Of a stretch of 64,000 nt of DNA, positions 11,501 through 23,500 are shown piece by piece. The stretch covers positions 62,186,864 to 62,250,863 of the forward strand of contig CM034307.1 of the NCBI GenBank assembly GCA_019925795.1. Reading direction: 5' to 3'. The notes below the pieces were generated by a model. The model ran no database searches, was not told the DNA's origin, and saw nothing but the letters and a program-made list of their open reading frames with translations. Position 1 is the first letter of the stretch. Each line of letters opens with the position of its first letter. The position numbers were made by a program, and so were the translations under genes. Source of the stretch: Dendrobium chrysotoxum. Lineage: Eukaryota; Streptophyta; Magnoliopsida; Asparagales; Orchidaceae.

Positions 11501-14500
11501 TCTTCTATAAGATGAGAAGTATATGCTTTATAATTTAATCAGTATAAATATATGGTACTGTATGAAATTATTTTATGGAAACAAAATGAAAGAATATAAC
11601 TGCTATATATAAAAAAAATATAATTGTAACCACCTACTTTGCTTTCCTTAATTTGATTCATCTCACACATTAAACATTTCAGTCCACGTATATGCTACGA
11701 TATTCAATAATTGCAATGAAATGAAAGTAAATTTTAATTACTATAAAACTTTGTAATTACTCAAATTATTTTTGTGCTTCAATTTCTTCCAAATGTTGGA
11801 GCTTTGAAATAGCCTTCCTTAATGTAACTCCTAACTTCTTTTAAGAGCTTTTATAGACTTCCACTGTCCAAAAATAACGATAAATGTCACTAATATAATG
11901 TCAGACACTTCACATTATCAATTCAAATTTCTAACTCCTTGATGATAATCAAACATTATATTTAAATAGTTTTTATTGTTTACCTGAAAAGTTGTTCTTC
12001 TTTGTTAAGTTGAGATTTTCACCAATGGAAATTATTCCTATTGAATAATCATATACTACTGTTTCAATCAAAACTAAAATTTATGCATTTATTTCTTTTC
12101 TAAATTTAAACAGGACAGAAATGAAAATTCAAACAATTTACTTCCTCTTCCTCCTTAATATCAGAAGGATTTTCACAAAATTTCCTTCTCTCAATTGAGT
12201 ACGAATCCTTTGTTGAACATTTTTTTTTCCTTTGCTTTTGCCTTTAATTAAAACACTGATCTCTTCTTATGTTGAAATTATTGAATAATTTGCACGGAGA
12301 TAAAAAAAATATTGACGGACAAACCTTTCTTTTCCTTCTTCCGTTTCTTGGTTACTGCTCCTAATTCTTTTCTCTCGTTTGACTTAATTGGATGGAGCGA
12401 AATAGAGTTATCCCTCGTGAGGAGTCGCAGCTTTTTTGTTCCCGAACGCATTTTCTCGCTCGCTCGCATAATTTGGACCCGCCCGCTCCGCCCACACTCA
12501 TGCTCGGCCCGCTTGCTCGCCTGGCCACTCGCTCGCTCTCTCCTATGGGACGGTTAAAACATAAGATGTGAATGCATTTATATTGGGTACAAAGAAAGTT
12601 TGTGCCTATGCGTGCATATACAACTTTAGCACATTGTTCTATTCTTTCATTATTAACTGGACATGATATGGTGCAAACTGATGTCTTGGTTGTGTGGTAT
12701 CAACCGTTGTGGAGTTATCTGGATATTGCTCGCATAGTAATGAATTAAGATATGTCTGGATTTGAAAATGACTGGAGGATTAGAATCAGCAGTTGATTTG
12801 TCTTATCGGTGATGTCTCCTATGTTTACTCACTCAATGTTGAGCTAAAAAATGGTTACTGCATTAGTAAGATCTTGATTTTATGGATTGGAACTTTAAGA
12901 TATTTTGTTATTGCTGCAGAAGCAGGCGAATTGTTTTCAAATTGCTCGACAGTAGTCATGTGTCAAACCTTGCTACTAACTGCATATCTTATTGGTTTAC
13001 TTTTCTTTCTCTGCATAGGGTGGGATTATATCACAAATCATTTTTATCTACTCCAAAAAATCTTTGTGCTACAAGAAAAAATGTCAATAAAAAATCTTGC
13101 TACTAACTTTATATCCTATTGGTTTACTTTTCTTTCTCTGCATAGGGTGGGATTGTATCGCAAATCACTTTTATCTACTCGAAAGAATCTTTGTGATACA
13201 AGAGAAAATGTCAATAACAAAAAGAACATTTTTCTCCTTCATGGATTGTATTAGCAAAGGAACATTTGAATTGCTAAATTGCATATGAGACATATTGATA
13301 GTTATATAAAGTAACATAGACACATTGCTAAATCAAAGATGCTAATTACTTAGACATTTTTTTTTTCAAAACCTCATTTTTATTTTTGAATACTATTGTA
13401 GAATATCATTTTTATCTTTCAAGATAATATGCTATCTTTATTATATTTGATTATGAAAATGACAATTTTCAAAAACCCTCACTTTTATTTAATTTCAACT
13501 CTGAAAGGAAGGGTGGGAAATAGACCTTTTAGCATGGAGTGAAACCCTCATGAGAATTTAGTTTCAACTATGAAATGTAAGGTGGTAAATGAATTTTATT
13601 AATATTGATCGGATGGGTCCTATTTCTTCTTTTCAATAGAAGAAATTCTATGGTAAGAATGGGGGAAAAAGAAAATTCCTTTGCACATATATTTAATGTA
13701 CTTCTTCCTATATTCTTAGTAGAACGCTCGATAGAAATATGATATCCCTTGAACTCAGGATGTTAAATTATATGCAAACGTGAGTATTGAATTTGATGAG
13801 GCATTGTTGGATGCAGTTATGTTGACTTAAGCTAAGTAGCAATAGATAGTGTGTCTTAGATGCCATTAATTGTGATGTAGAACGGAGGGGGATGGGGGGG
13901 GGGGGGGAGAAAATAAAAATAAAAGAGATCTGAAATTCAATTTCAGATCTTCCTTAATTAAGGGATTTGAATTTCAAATTCAAATAAGATGGAGGGAAGG
14001 GTAAGAAGTGGTTAATTATTCTCCTAATTGGATTCCTTAACAAGGAAGGAAATAATTAAAATAGGGAGAGAGAGGGGCCGACCAAGAGAGAGGGAAGGAG
14101 GAGGTGTCTACATTCAATGAATGTGGCTCAAGCATTAATTGGGATTGAGAATTAAATCTGAAATTAATTTCAAATGGGGAGTAATTGGAGGAGGTTTCCT
14201 AAAGTAGAACTTATTAAATAGGAAAGTTTTTGAAATTCAAAATTTATTTGAATTCAAATGGAATAATTTTCCAAATTAACAAATAGCTAATTTAAGAAAG
14301 AATCTCAATTCAATTAAGATTGAAATTTGAATTTAAAATCTGACCACAAATGGAAAGGGATTAATTTGGGATTTGAAGATTTGGAGGCAAAGAGAGGCAC
14401 TATGGCCAGCGGTCAAGTGAGGGCTAGGGTTTGATAGTGGCGGCTAGGAGGAAAGAAAAGTTTTGGGAGGTTTTGGTAGGGAAGGAAGGATCCTTGAGGC

Positions 14501-17500
14501 CGGTGGTGGTGGGACTTATGGCTGGCGGGTGGAGGAGAAAGAAGGGGTGGTGGTGTTCGGTTTAGAGAGTGGGAGGAGGGAAGAGGGAAGCTTGGCCGGT
14601 GGCTATGGAGGTGGTATGGCCGGCGGTCAAGGGAGAAGGAGAAAATGAGTTCATGGAAAGAAAGATAAAACCGTGACCCCGGACGCTTCCTGCGGTTGAC
14701 GGGTGATACGTTGCCCTTCACCAAGGGACTTCAAGCCACGAGCCCGGACCCATCCTGCAGCTGGTGGATACTACGCTTCCCTCCCATAGGGATCTCACTA
14801 AAGTCCTCCCAAGGAACAAAAGTGCAGAACAATTTTTTTTATTAAAACTCCATCATACCAATACAATAGCCACAACCTCTATATATAGGCCTCAGAAATA
14901 AAAAAGGACTAAAATAAGATGAACATGCCTCTAGGGCTTACATAAGACTAGACCCTTAAGTAAGGGTAAAAACGAAAAATAAAAAGTACGGATAAAATTT
15001 TTAAGATAACGTGGGACGATCACGGCCGTCGATCTTCAGTTCCTCCTTGGGTAGGCATGGACGGTTCGATGTCCGCATCATTCTCCCGGGGTGGAAAAGA
15101 GCTCGACTCCGTCGAGTTCGTGTCCCGGGTGAGCAACCATGCTCTGATACCAAACTGATGTAGAACGGAGAGGGGGTGGGGGAAAATAAAAATAAAAGAG
15201 ATCTGAAATCTCCCTTAATTAAGGGATTTGAATTTGAAATTCAAATAAGATGGAGGGAAGGGTAAGAAGTGGTTAATTATTCCCCTTATTGGATTCTTTA
15301 ACAAGGAATGAAATAGTTAAAATAGGGAGAGAGGGGCCGGCCAAGAGAGAGGGAAGGAGAAGTTGTCTACATTCAATGAATGTGGCTCAAGTATTAATTG
15401 AGATTGGGAATTAAATCTGAAATTAATTTTAGATGGGGAGTAATTGGAGGAGGTTTCCTAAAGTAGAACTTATTAAATAGGAAAGTTTTTGAAATTCGAA
15501 ATTTATTTGAATTCAAATTGAATAACTTTCCAAACAAATAGCTAATTTAGGAAAGAATCTCAATTCAATTAAGATTGAAATTCGAATTTGAAATCTGTCC
15601 AAATTGAAATACACCACTTATGGAAAGGGATTAATTTGGGATTTGAAGATTTGGAGGCAAAGAGAGGCACTATGGCTGGTGGTCAAGTGAAGATTAGGGT
15701 TTGATAGTGGAGGCTAGGAGGAAAGGAAGATTTTGGGAGGTTTTGGTAGGGAAGGAAGGATCCTTGAGGCCGGTGGTGGTGGGACTTATTGTCATAACCC
15801 AATTCGACCAGGATAGGTCCTATCGTGTTGAGCTGTGACAGGCAAACCCCAAGATTTAGTTTTGAAATTATTTCAGATTTTCTGCCAATATTCATTGAAA
15901 TAAATGACGAACTACAGAGCTACTAAAATATTCAAATACAAAAAAACTCATCCATAAAGTTTCTTGCATTCATCAAAATAAATATCTACACTACAGTACA
16001 TGGTTACGGGCAAGAGCTACAGAACTGAATATGTAACTAGCCATGACTGTACAAAAATCAAAATAACAAAATACCTATGATCTCAGATCTGATCCTAAAC
16101 TGCTAGTCCATAACCTCTTTCCCCTTCCCAGATTTTGAAAACCAGAAGTAAAATCACAGTGAGCTATAACAGCTCAGCAAGCCACACAAACCAATCTAAA
16201 TTTTCAAATATTCTTTTATCAAATATTTTGCTGAATATTTAAAAGCAGTTAATTGCAGTTTAACTAAATCACTGAATTGGGAATCACAAAACTGGAAAAA
16301 TATAATAAGTGCATAGCAGTTATTTTATGATTCAAATAACAGTACAGAACAAATGAATAAATTGAAATGCATATCACAGAGTAGTTCAGATCACATTTCC
16401 CGTACCCAAACTAGTTCTCAAAGTAGGGATTTCGAAAATTACAGAAAAAAGTTATAATTTAGTAAACTTGATTTAGAAAATTCGGGTGAAATTAGTTTGC
16501 AAAACGGACACCCGACGGTCCCCAAAATCCCATTTGTACCGACAGGTACCGATTTCTTAAAAAATTTCAACAGTGCCTAAAAATTATGAAAAATTTAGGG
16601 AAGCTAAAACATGACATTATAAATGTTCTGGTGAAGACGGTTTATGATTTGAACATCTCTAGGTCAACCAAAAAAATCTTGAAAATTTAAAGGGTTTCAC
16701 ACTTATGGCCGGCAGGTGGAGGAGAAAGAAGGGGTGGTGGTGTTCGATTTAGAGAGTGGGAGGAGGGAAGAGGGAAACTTGGCCGGCGGCTATGGAGGGG
16801 GTATGGCCGGCGATCAAGGGAGAAGGAGAAAAGGAGTTCAGGGAAAGAAAGATAAAACTGTGAGCTCAGATGCTTCCTGCGGCTGACGGGTGATACGTTG
16901 CCCTTCACCAAGGGACTTCAAGCCACGAGCCCGGACCCATCCTACGGCTGGTGGATACTACACTTCCTTCCTTTAGGTATGTCACTAAAGTCCTCCCAAG
17001 GAACAAAAGTGCAGAACAAATTTTGTTTTTTATTAAAACTCCATCATACCAATATAATAGTAAGGGCTTCTATATATAGACCTCAGAAATAAAAAAAAGA
17101 CTAAAATAAGATGTACATGCCCCTAGGGCTTACATAAAACTAGATCCTTAAGTAAGGGTAAAAACGAAAAATAAAAATTACACATAAAAATTTTAAGATA
17201 ACATGGGACGATCATGGCCGTCGATCTTGAGTTCCTCCTTCGGTAGGCATGGATGGTTGGATGTTCGCATCGTTCTCCCGAGATGGAAAAGAGCTCGACT
17301 CCGTCGAGTTCGCGTCCCGGGTGAGCAACCATGCTCTGATACCAAACTGATGTAGAATGGAGAGGGGGGTGGGGGAAAATAAAAATAAAAGAGATCTGAA
17401 ATTCAATTTTAGATTTTCTTTAATTAAGGGATTTGAATTTGAAATTCAAATAAGATGGAGGGAAGGGTAAGAAGTGGTTAATTATTCCCCTAATTGGATT

Positions 17501-20500
17501 CCTTAACAAGGAAGAAAATAATTAAAATAGGGAGAGGGGGGGGGGGGGGGGGGGGGCGGCCAAGAGAGAGGGAAGGAGGAGGTGTCTACATTCAATGAAT
17601 GTGGCTCAAGCATTAATTGGGATTGAGAATTAAATATGAAATTAATTTCAGATGGGGAGTAATTGGAGGAGGTTTCCTAAAGTAGAACTTATTAAATAGG
17701 AAAATTTTTGAAATTCAAAATTTATTTGAATTCAAATTGAATAACTTTTCAAATTAACAAATAGTTAATTTAAAAAAGAATCTCAATTCAATTAAGATTG
17801 AAATTTGAATTTGAAATCTGTCCAAATTGAAATACACCACATATGGAAAGGGATTAATTTTGGATTTGAAGATTTGGAGACAAAGAGAGGCACTATGGCC
17901 GACGGTCAAGAGAGGGCTAGGTTTTGATAGTGGCGGCTAGGGGGAAAGGAAGGTTTTGAGAGGTTTTGGTAGGGAAGGAAGGATCCTTGAGGCCGGTGGT
18001 GGTGGGACTTATGGCCTGCGGGTGGAGGAGAAAGAAGGGGTGGTGGTGTTCGGTTTAGAGGGTGGGAGGAGGGAAGAGGGAAGCTTGGCCGGCGACTATA
18101 GAGGGGGTATGGCTGGCGGTCAAGGGAGAAGGAGAAAAGGAGTTCAGGGAAAGATCGTGAGACCGGATGCTTCCTGCAGCTGACGGGTGATATGTTGCCC
18201 TTCACCAAGGGACTTCAAGCCACGAGCCCGAACCCATCCTGCGGCTGGTGGATACTACGCTTCCTTCCTATAGAGATCTCACTAAAATTCTCCTAAGGAA
18301 CAAAAGTGCAGAATAAATTTTTTTTTATTAAACATCCATCATACCAATACAATAGCAAGGGCCTCTATATATAGGCCTCAGAAATAGAAAAAAGACTAAA
18401 ATAAGACAAACATGCCCCTAGGGCTTATATAAGACTAGACCCTTAAGTAAGGGTAAAAACGAAAAATCGAAATTATACATAAAAATTTTAAGATAACGTG
18501 GGACGATCATGGCCGTTGATCTTCAGTTCCTCCTTGGGTAGGCATGGACGGTTGGATGTCCGCATCAAATTGCTTGTTTTTAAGAGTCAACATTAAGAAA
18601 ATCAAATAAAAAATCTTGATATCCTCTGCTTTAGTTGATAGTGCTCTTGAATAGGTATGACCTAGTTCTGGAAATTCATATTTTTCTTTGTAATTTAGAT
18701 TTTTATTTAGAAACTGACTAGGAACTTACCTATGGTTTGGTGTTGGTCATGGATTAGTTGATATATATCTAGTTTTAGTTCAACAATAAATGGGCTACTA
18801 TTATAGGGTCTTTGCTTACTTGGCTTTGATTGGTCAAATAATCATGCTAAGTGTTTTATTTGGAGTCATAAGTTTTGTTATTTTTCTGGAGGCATAGGAT
18901 TTTCTTAGTGGTACAAGTTGAGATGATTTATGATTAAAAAAGGCTCAAGTTAGATACGAATGGAGGTTCCCATGTTAAGTTGTATTGGAACTTATTTTGT
19001 AGATGACTTGAGATTGTAATTTAATAACTTGATTTGATAAAAAAATTTCAGGATTTTTCTCTGATAGCCCAACTTGTCTTTACCGCATCTCTGTTTCAGT
19101 TAAATTTTTTATTTTTTAAAATCTTAAACCTTTTCCTTTGTAGTGGATGTTTTATTGCAGCTAGCGCATTTGAAGACCAATTTGCTTTGTTTTCTATGTC
19201 CACATCTGTTGGAGACATCATTGATGAGGTGATGCTTTTATTGTAGCTATTGCTTACATAAGGCTTGTTTAATACGTTAATATTAGTTTTAGATTTTGAA
19301 GATATTCTATGTCCTAATTTCAGAAAATGTGCTATCCACCAGAATACAAAGGAGAAACAAGTCTTATAAAGGATACGATGAGGACAAACGTTCGTGGTAC
19401 AATTTGGAGCATGTGCTTTGTTTCTCATGGCACTGATCATTGTTCAAGCAAGGGATATTATCCAATACTGGCCACTATAATGCATAGGTTTTTTTTAATT
19501 TCCTAATATTTGGTCTGAAATATTCCAATTTGATCATCTAGATTATAGCTGCTGTCCTTGTTGTTTCTTGAAATTTAAGCTTGTTACTGCTGATAGTTGT
19601 AATCAATTCCAGGAAAGCAAGATTAAGGAATGAATTGTTGCTGTTTGGGTGTAACGTAAGAACACGTGCTATTCAATTTATTTCATCATATCCCGAAGCT
19701 GAAATTGGGCCATTGGCCCTTAATATATCTGCTGTTCCTCATCTCTCTGGATTTGCAGTTGTGTTTAGGATAGGTGATGCTCTCCTAATGGATTTTAGAG
19801 ACCCATATTCTATACAATGTGTTCAAAGAATAAACTTTGGCTTACCTAGTATAATTGAAGAACCGGATTCTTTTCATGAGTCTTCTAGAAGTATGGATAT
19901 TGATGATGAAGGAATGTCTAATGTGGCTGTTTGTGCATTGCTGGAATTGAGTGATTCAGCAGCTGCTATGTCCAAAGATGATCCCATGAATATTGACAAT
20001 GGTATAGAAACAACTTCAACTTCCAAGCATGTATGTTCCTGTTGTTGGGAACCTGATGGGTTAGCAAGTGCAAATTTGGTCCTTTGTTTGGATGTAGGGG
20101 AATTTTACATCCTTGAAATTCATTCAACAATTGAAGGAATCAGAGTTGATATCTCTGATTGCCTCTACAGATATTTGCCCTGTAAGGAGCTTATATGGCT
20201 GAAGGGTGGTTTTGTTATGGGACTTGTGGAAATGGGAGATGGTTTGGTTTTAAAGCTGGATGATGGAGGCCTCGTGTACAAAAGCATCATTCAGAATATT
20301 GCACCAATTTTGGATTTAGCTGCTGTTGATGACCATGATGAAAAACAAGATCAAATGTTTTCCTGCTGTGGCATGAGTCCTGTGGGATCATTGAGAGTCA
20401 TACGAACTGGTTTAAGTGTGGATAAGCTTGTGAAAACTCCTCCAAATTATGAAGGAATAACAGGAACATGGACATTGAGGATGAAAAAGAGTGATCCTTA

Positions 20501-23500
20501 TCATTCATTTCTTGTATTGTCTTTTGTTGAGGAGACAAGAGTTCTCTCAGTTGGGTTAAATTTCTTTGATGTAACTGATGCCATTGGTTTTCAGGCTGAT
20601 GTCTGTACTCTAGCATGTGGTTTGGTGTCCGATGGTTTTCTGGTTCAGATTCATAGGGAAGGCGTGAGACTGTGTTTGCCCACTACAGCTGCTCATGTGA
20701 ATGGTTTCCCCCTCTTAATACCATTTTGCACCTCTTGGTGCCCTGATTATATGACTATCAGTTCAGGTGCAGTGGGGCATAATGTGATTGTTGTATCTAC
20801 TTCTCACCCTTCCTTTTTGTTTGTTCTTGGCGTAAGATCATTAGCAGCAGCATATCAACATGAATTATATGAAATTCAACATTTGAGGTTGCTGCATGAG
20901 GTTTCTTGCATATCCATACCCGAACAAGAACTCAACTTTGAACAGCTGTTATCAATGGTTCATTTAGCCGAGAAAGATAATCAAGAAACTGTCTGTAATG
21001 GAGATGGACGTTGCATAACTTTTGTGATTGGTACCCACTTACCATCTGTTGAGGTTCTCTTTTTGGCACATGATCAAGACTTTAGGATCCTTTCAAGTGG
21101 GGCAATTTCAATAGACAATGCGCTTGGAACTCCTATAAGTAGTTGCATCCCTGAAGATGTTCGGCTTGTGTTAGTTGATAAGTTTTATGTACTTGCTGGC
21201 TTGAGGAATGGAATGCTGCTTCGGTATGAGTTGTCTCAGACATCAGTTCTTTCTTCTTCCTATTATTTTGTGAAAAACCTTGGGAACTTCAGATCTGTTC
21301 AATTACAGTTGATTGCGATTCGACGCCTTGGTGTAGCTCCTGTTGTGTTGGTTCCTTTGCGGGATGCACTTGATACAGATGTAGTTGTGCTCTGTGAAAT
21401 GCCCTGGCTTTTACATGTTGCAAGGCACAGCATTGTTTATACATCGATCTCATTCCAAACTGCCACCCATGTAACCGCGGTGTCCTCTTTCGATTGCCCA
21501 AATGGAATTTTATTTGTTGCTGACAGCAGTTTGCATTTGGTAAGATTCATGTATTAATAATTCAAGAGATCCCGTTAGCTTTCTCATCATGTTCTTTAAA
21601 GGTAAAAATTTACAGTTTTATTTAGTCAAGGTATTGGCATTGACGGTGCTTCGTTTTGCATGATGGAGAGGGTTATGGCCTACTTTTATTAGTTAATGAG
21701 TTATGAGTATTGATGTAGGCAAAGGGGGGGGGGGGGGGGGGGTCAAAACAAAATGACAATTTATTTGGTGCCTTGGCAAACCTTGGGTGAGCTTGCTACT
21801 TGGTTTTTTGGCTCTGGGATTGCTGGTTCTTCCCCTCCTTTGTGGCCCTCCGTGGGTGCTGGTGGTTCTCGGATTGGCCTTGGCTGCTTGGTTTGGGCTG
21901 TGCTCTTTGGAGACTTCTTGGTTCTAGCTCATAAATGCTTGAGCTAATGTTTAGCTCATTATTAGGAAAGGTTATTCCTCTTGATAGCTCATTATGTGGA
22001 GTTGGATCTTTGCCTTTTCCCCTTCTCTATGTCCCTTCGGTTTCCTCCTGGTTCCTGTACCCGTGGATGCTTTTTCCTGTTCCCGTGGCTGCCTCTTCCC
22101 CCCCCCCCCATGTGGCCCTTCGGTTTTCCTCCTGGTGTTGTTTCCCGTGGCTGGTTCCTTCCTTTTTTGGGTGGCTGTTCCGGTTCTCCTGCTGGTTCCG
22201 ATCCCCTGTGCTGCCCCTTCGACTCCTCCCCTGGTTGCCTGTCCCTTGGTTGCCTGTTCGGTTCCCCTTGTGGCTGCCTATCCTGGTTCTTTTGGTTGCC
22301 TGTTCCGGTTCCTTTGGTTGCCTGTTCCAGTTCCTTTGGTTGCCTGTTCCGATTCCCCCCTTGGCTGCCTTTTCCGGTTCCTGTGCTGCTCTCGGTTGGG
22401 GTGCTGGTTGGCTGGTTGTTGGCCTTTTGTCTCCCAATTTCTGATTGGGTTTGTGGGCGGCTAAGTGGTTTTTGGGCTCCCCTCTCTCCACCTATATATA
22501 GTGGCTGTTTTGTGTTGTTTAGTAATTATTATGAAGTAATTTTTGGAGACCAAAACTAGCAGGTTTGTATTGGAAAAGCTTGCGAGCTTGTTCCACTTCT
22601 CTTCTCCTCTTCTAGGAAAGCTTGCGAGCTTGTCCTCTCCTTCATCTCGGCTTCTTACCTCTTTCTTCTCTCCTCAAGTTCGACGCCATTTGTATCTTTC
22701 TTCTCAATCAAGGAATGCAAGTTTAGGAATTTTTATTTTATGATTGTAAGCGTCGTTTTTATGTTATAAAATCATTGTATTTTCTTGGGTATTTTCTTAT
22801 ATTCTTAGGAAATCTTTTAGTTTGCTTGCAAAAATTAGGGTCTTCCTAATTTTTTTGCTTGCATTAAGTATGAAATATATTCCCTTCCTTGTACGTAGGT
22901 TTTGACAAGTAGGCCAGTGTCAGCTTAGACTCTATATGTTGGGAATGAGCTTAGGAGAAGCATATAATTAACGTCAAAAATTCGAGCCAAAATGATTCTA
23001 CAACAACAACAATAACATCAAGCCTTTATCCCACTATCTGGGGTCGGCTACATGAATCATTTTTCTCCATTGTGTCATGTTAAGAGTCAAATTCTCATTT
23101 AAATCTAAAAAAAATATCATTTTTAATATTTTCTAACCAAGCCTTTTTAGATCTACCTCTACATTTCTTAACATAGGCCAAATATAATACATCTACTCTC
23201 CTAATAGCGTCATCAGAAGGCCGCCGTTTTACATGACCAAAACATCTAAGGCGACTCTCTCCAATCTTATTTGTCATTGGAGCTACTCCAACCTTTTCGC
23301 GATATGCTTGTTTCGTATCCTGTCTCTAAGAGTAAATCCACTCATCCACCTGAGCATCCTCATCTCCGCAACACTTAACTTAATATTACACTTTTCTTTT
23401 AATGGCCAACATTCTGCGCCATAAAGCATTGTAGGTCTCACCACCATCTTATAAAATTTTTTCTTAAGTTTGAGTGGTACTTTTCTATCGCACAACATAC

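Larger units (their letters stand above)
8865..12561 (-). mobile_element. Solo LTR (Ty3/gypsy type), 1.8 kb, split by a second solo LTR
   Basis: Begins TGTCACAACCCGGCCCGG and ends GGTTAAAACA. It is flanked by a perfect 5-bp duplication TAAGA at 8860-8864 and 12562-12566. The start matches the gypsy LTR at 31982/39428, whose coding strand is minus. Without the nested LTR (9461-11356 plus 5 bp) it is about 1,796 bp. No primer site, polypurine tract or coding follows, so it is a solo LTR left by LTR-LTR recombination. It sits in the 10.6-kb intron 325 bp after exon a. Confidence 0.88.
13873..18567 (-). mobile_element. Three-LTR non-autonomous retrotransposon with 75-bp internal domains
   Basis: The structure is LTR 13873-15080, internal 15081-15155, LTR 15156-17272 (including a nested 917 bp), internal 17273-17347, LTR 17348-18567. 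Each LTR reads TGATGCGGACATC to TCTACATCA on the minus strand, except that the middle one starts CGATGC. One perfect 5-bp duplication AATTG flanks the whole (13868-13872 and 18568-18572), so it is a single insertion. Each internal domain holds a primer site directly after the upstream LTR and a short purine-rich stretch before the next. No room for any gene exists. The class resembles TRIM elements, but the LTRs are about 1.2 kb and the internal region is smaller than usual for TRIMs. Confidence 0.88.
21711..22866 (+). mobile_element. Solo LTR, TGATG...CATTA, 1.16 kb
   Basis: Begins TGATGTAGGCAAAGG, ends TTGCATTA (one base from CATCA) and is flanked by a perfect AGTAT duplication (21706-21710 and 22867-22871). 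It has a 19-G run near its start, a TATA-like CCTATATATAG at 22491-22501, and direct repeats. The long overlapping frames 21935-22559 are low-complexity Pro/Leu/Cys translations of GGTTGCCTGTTCC-type repeats and are not genes. It lies 170 bp after exon d. Confidence 0.8.

Noticed and set aside
12793..13288. 153-codon frame and its overlapping partners
   Set aside because: Produced by the 127-bp tandem duplication in an intron; no family similarity.
14413..14724. Repeated antisense frames (also 16687-16911 and 17906-18208)
   Set aside because: They recur because the LTR is present three times; low-complexity Pro/Ser composition and no conserved start among the copies.
21935..22559. Three overlapping long frames of 154-192 codons
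   Set aside because: Open on both strands because of GGTTGCC-type repeats in a solo LTR; hydrophobic low-complexity product with no motif.
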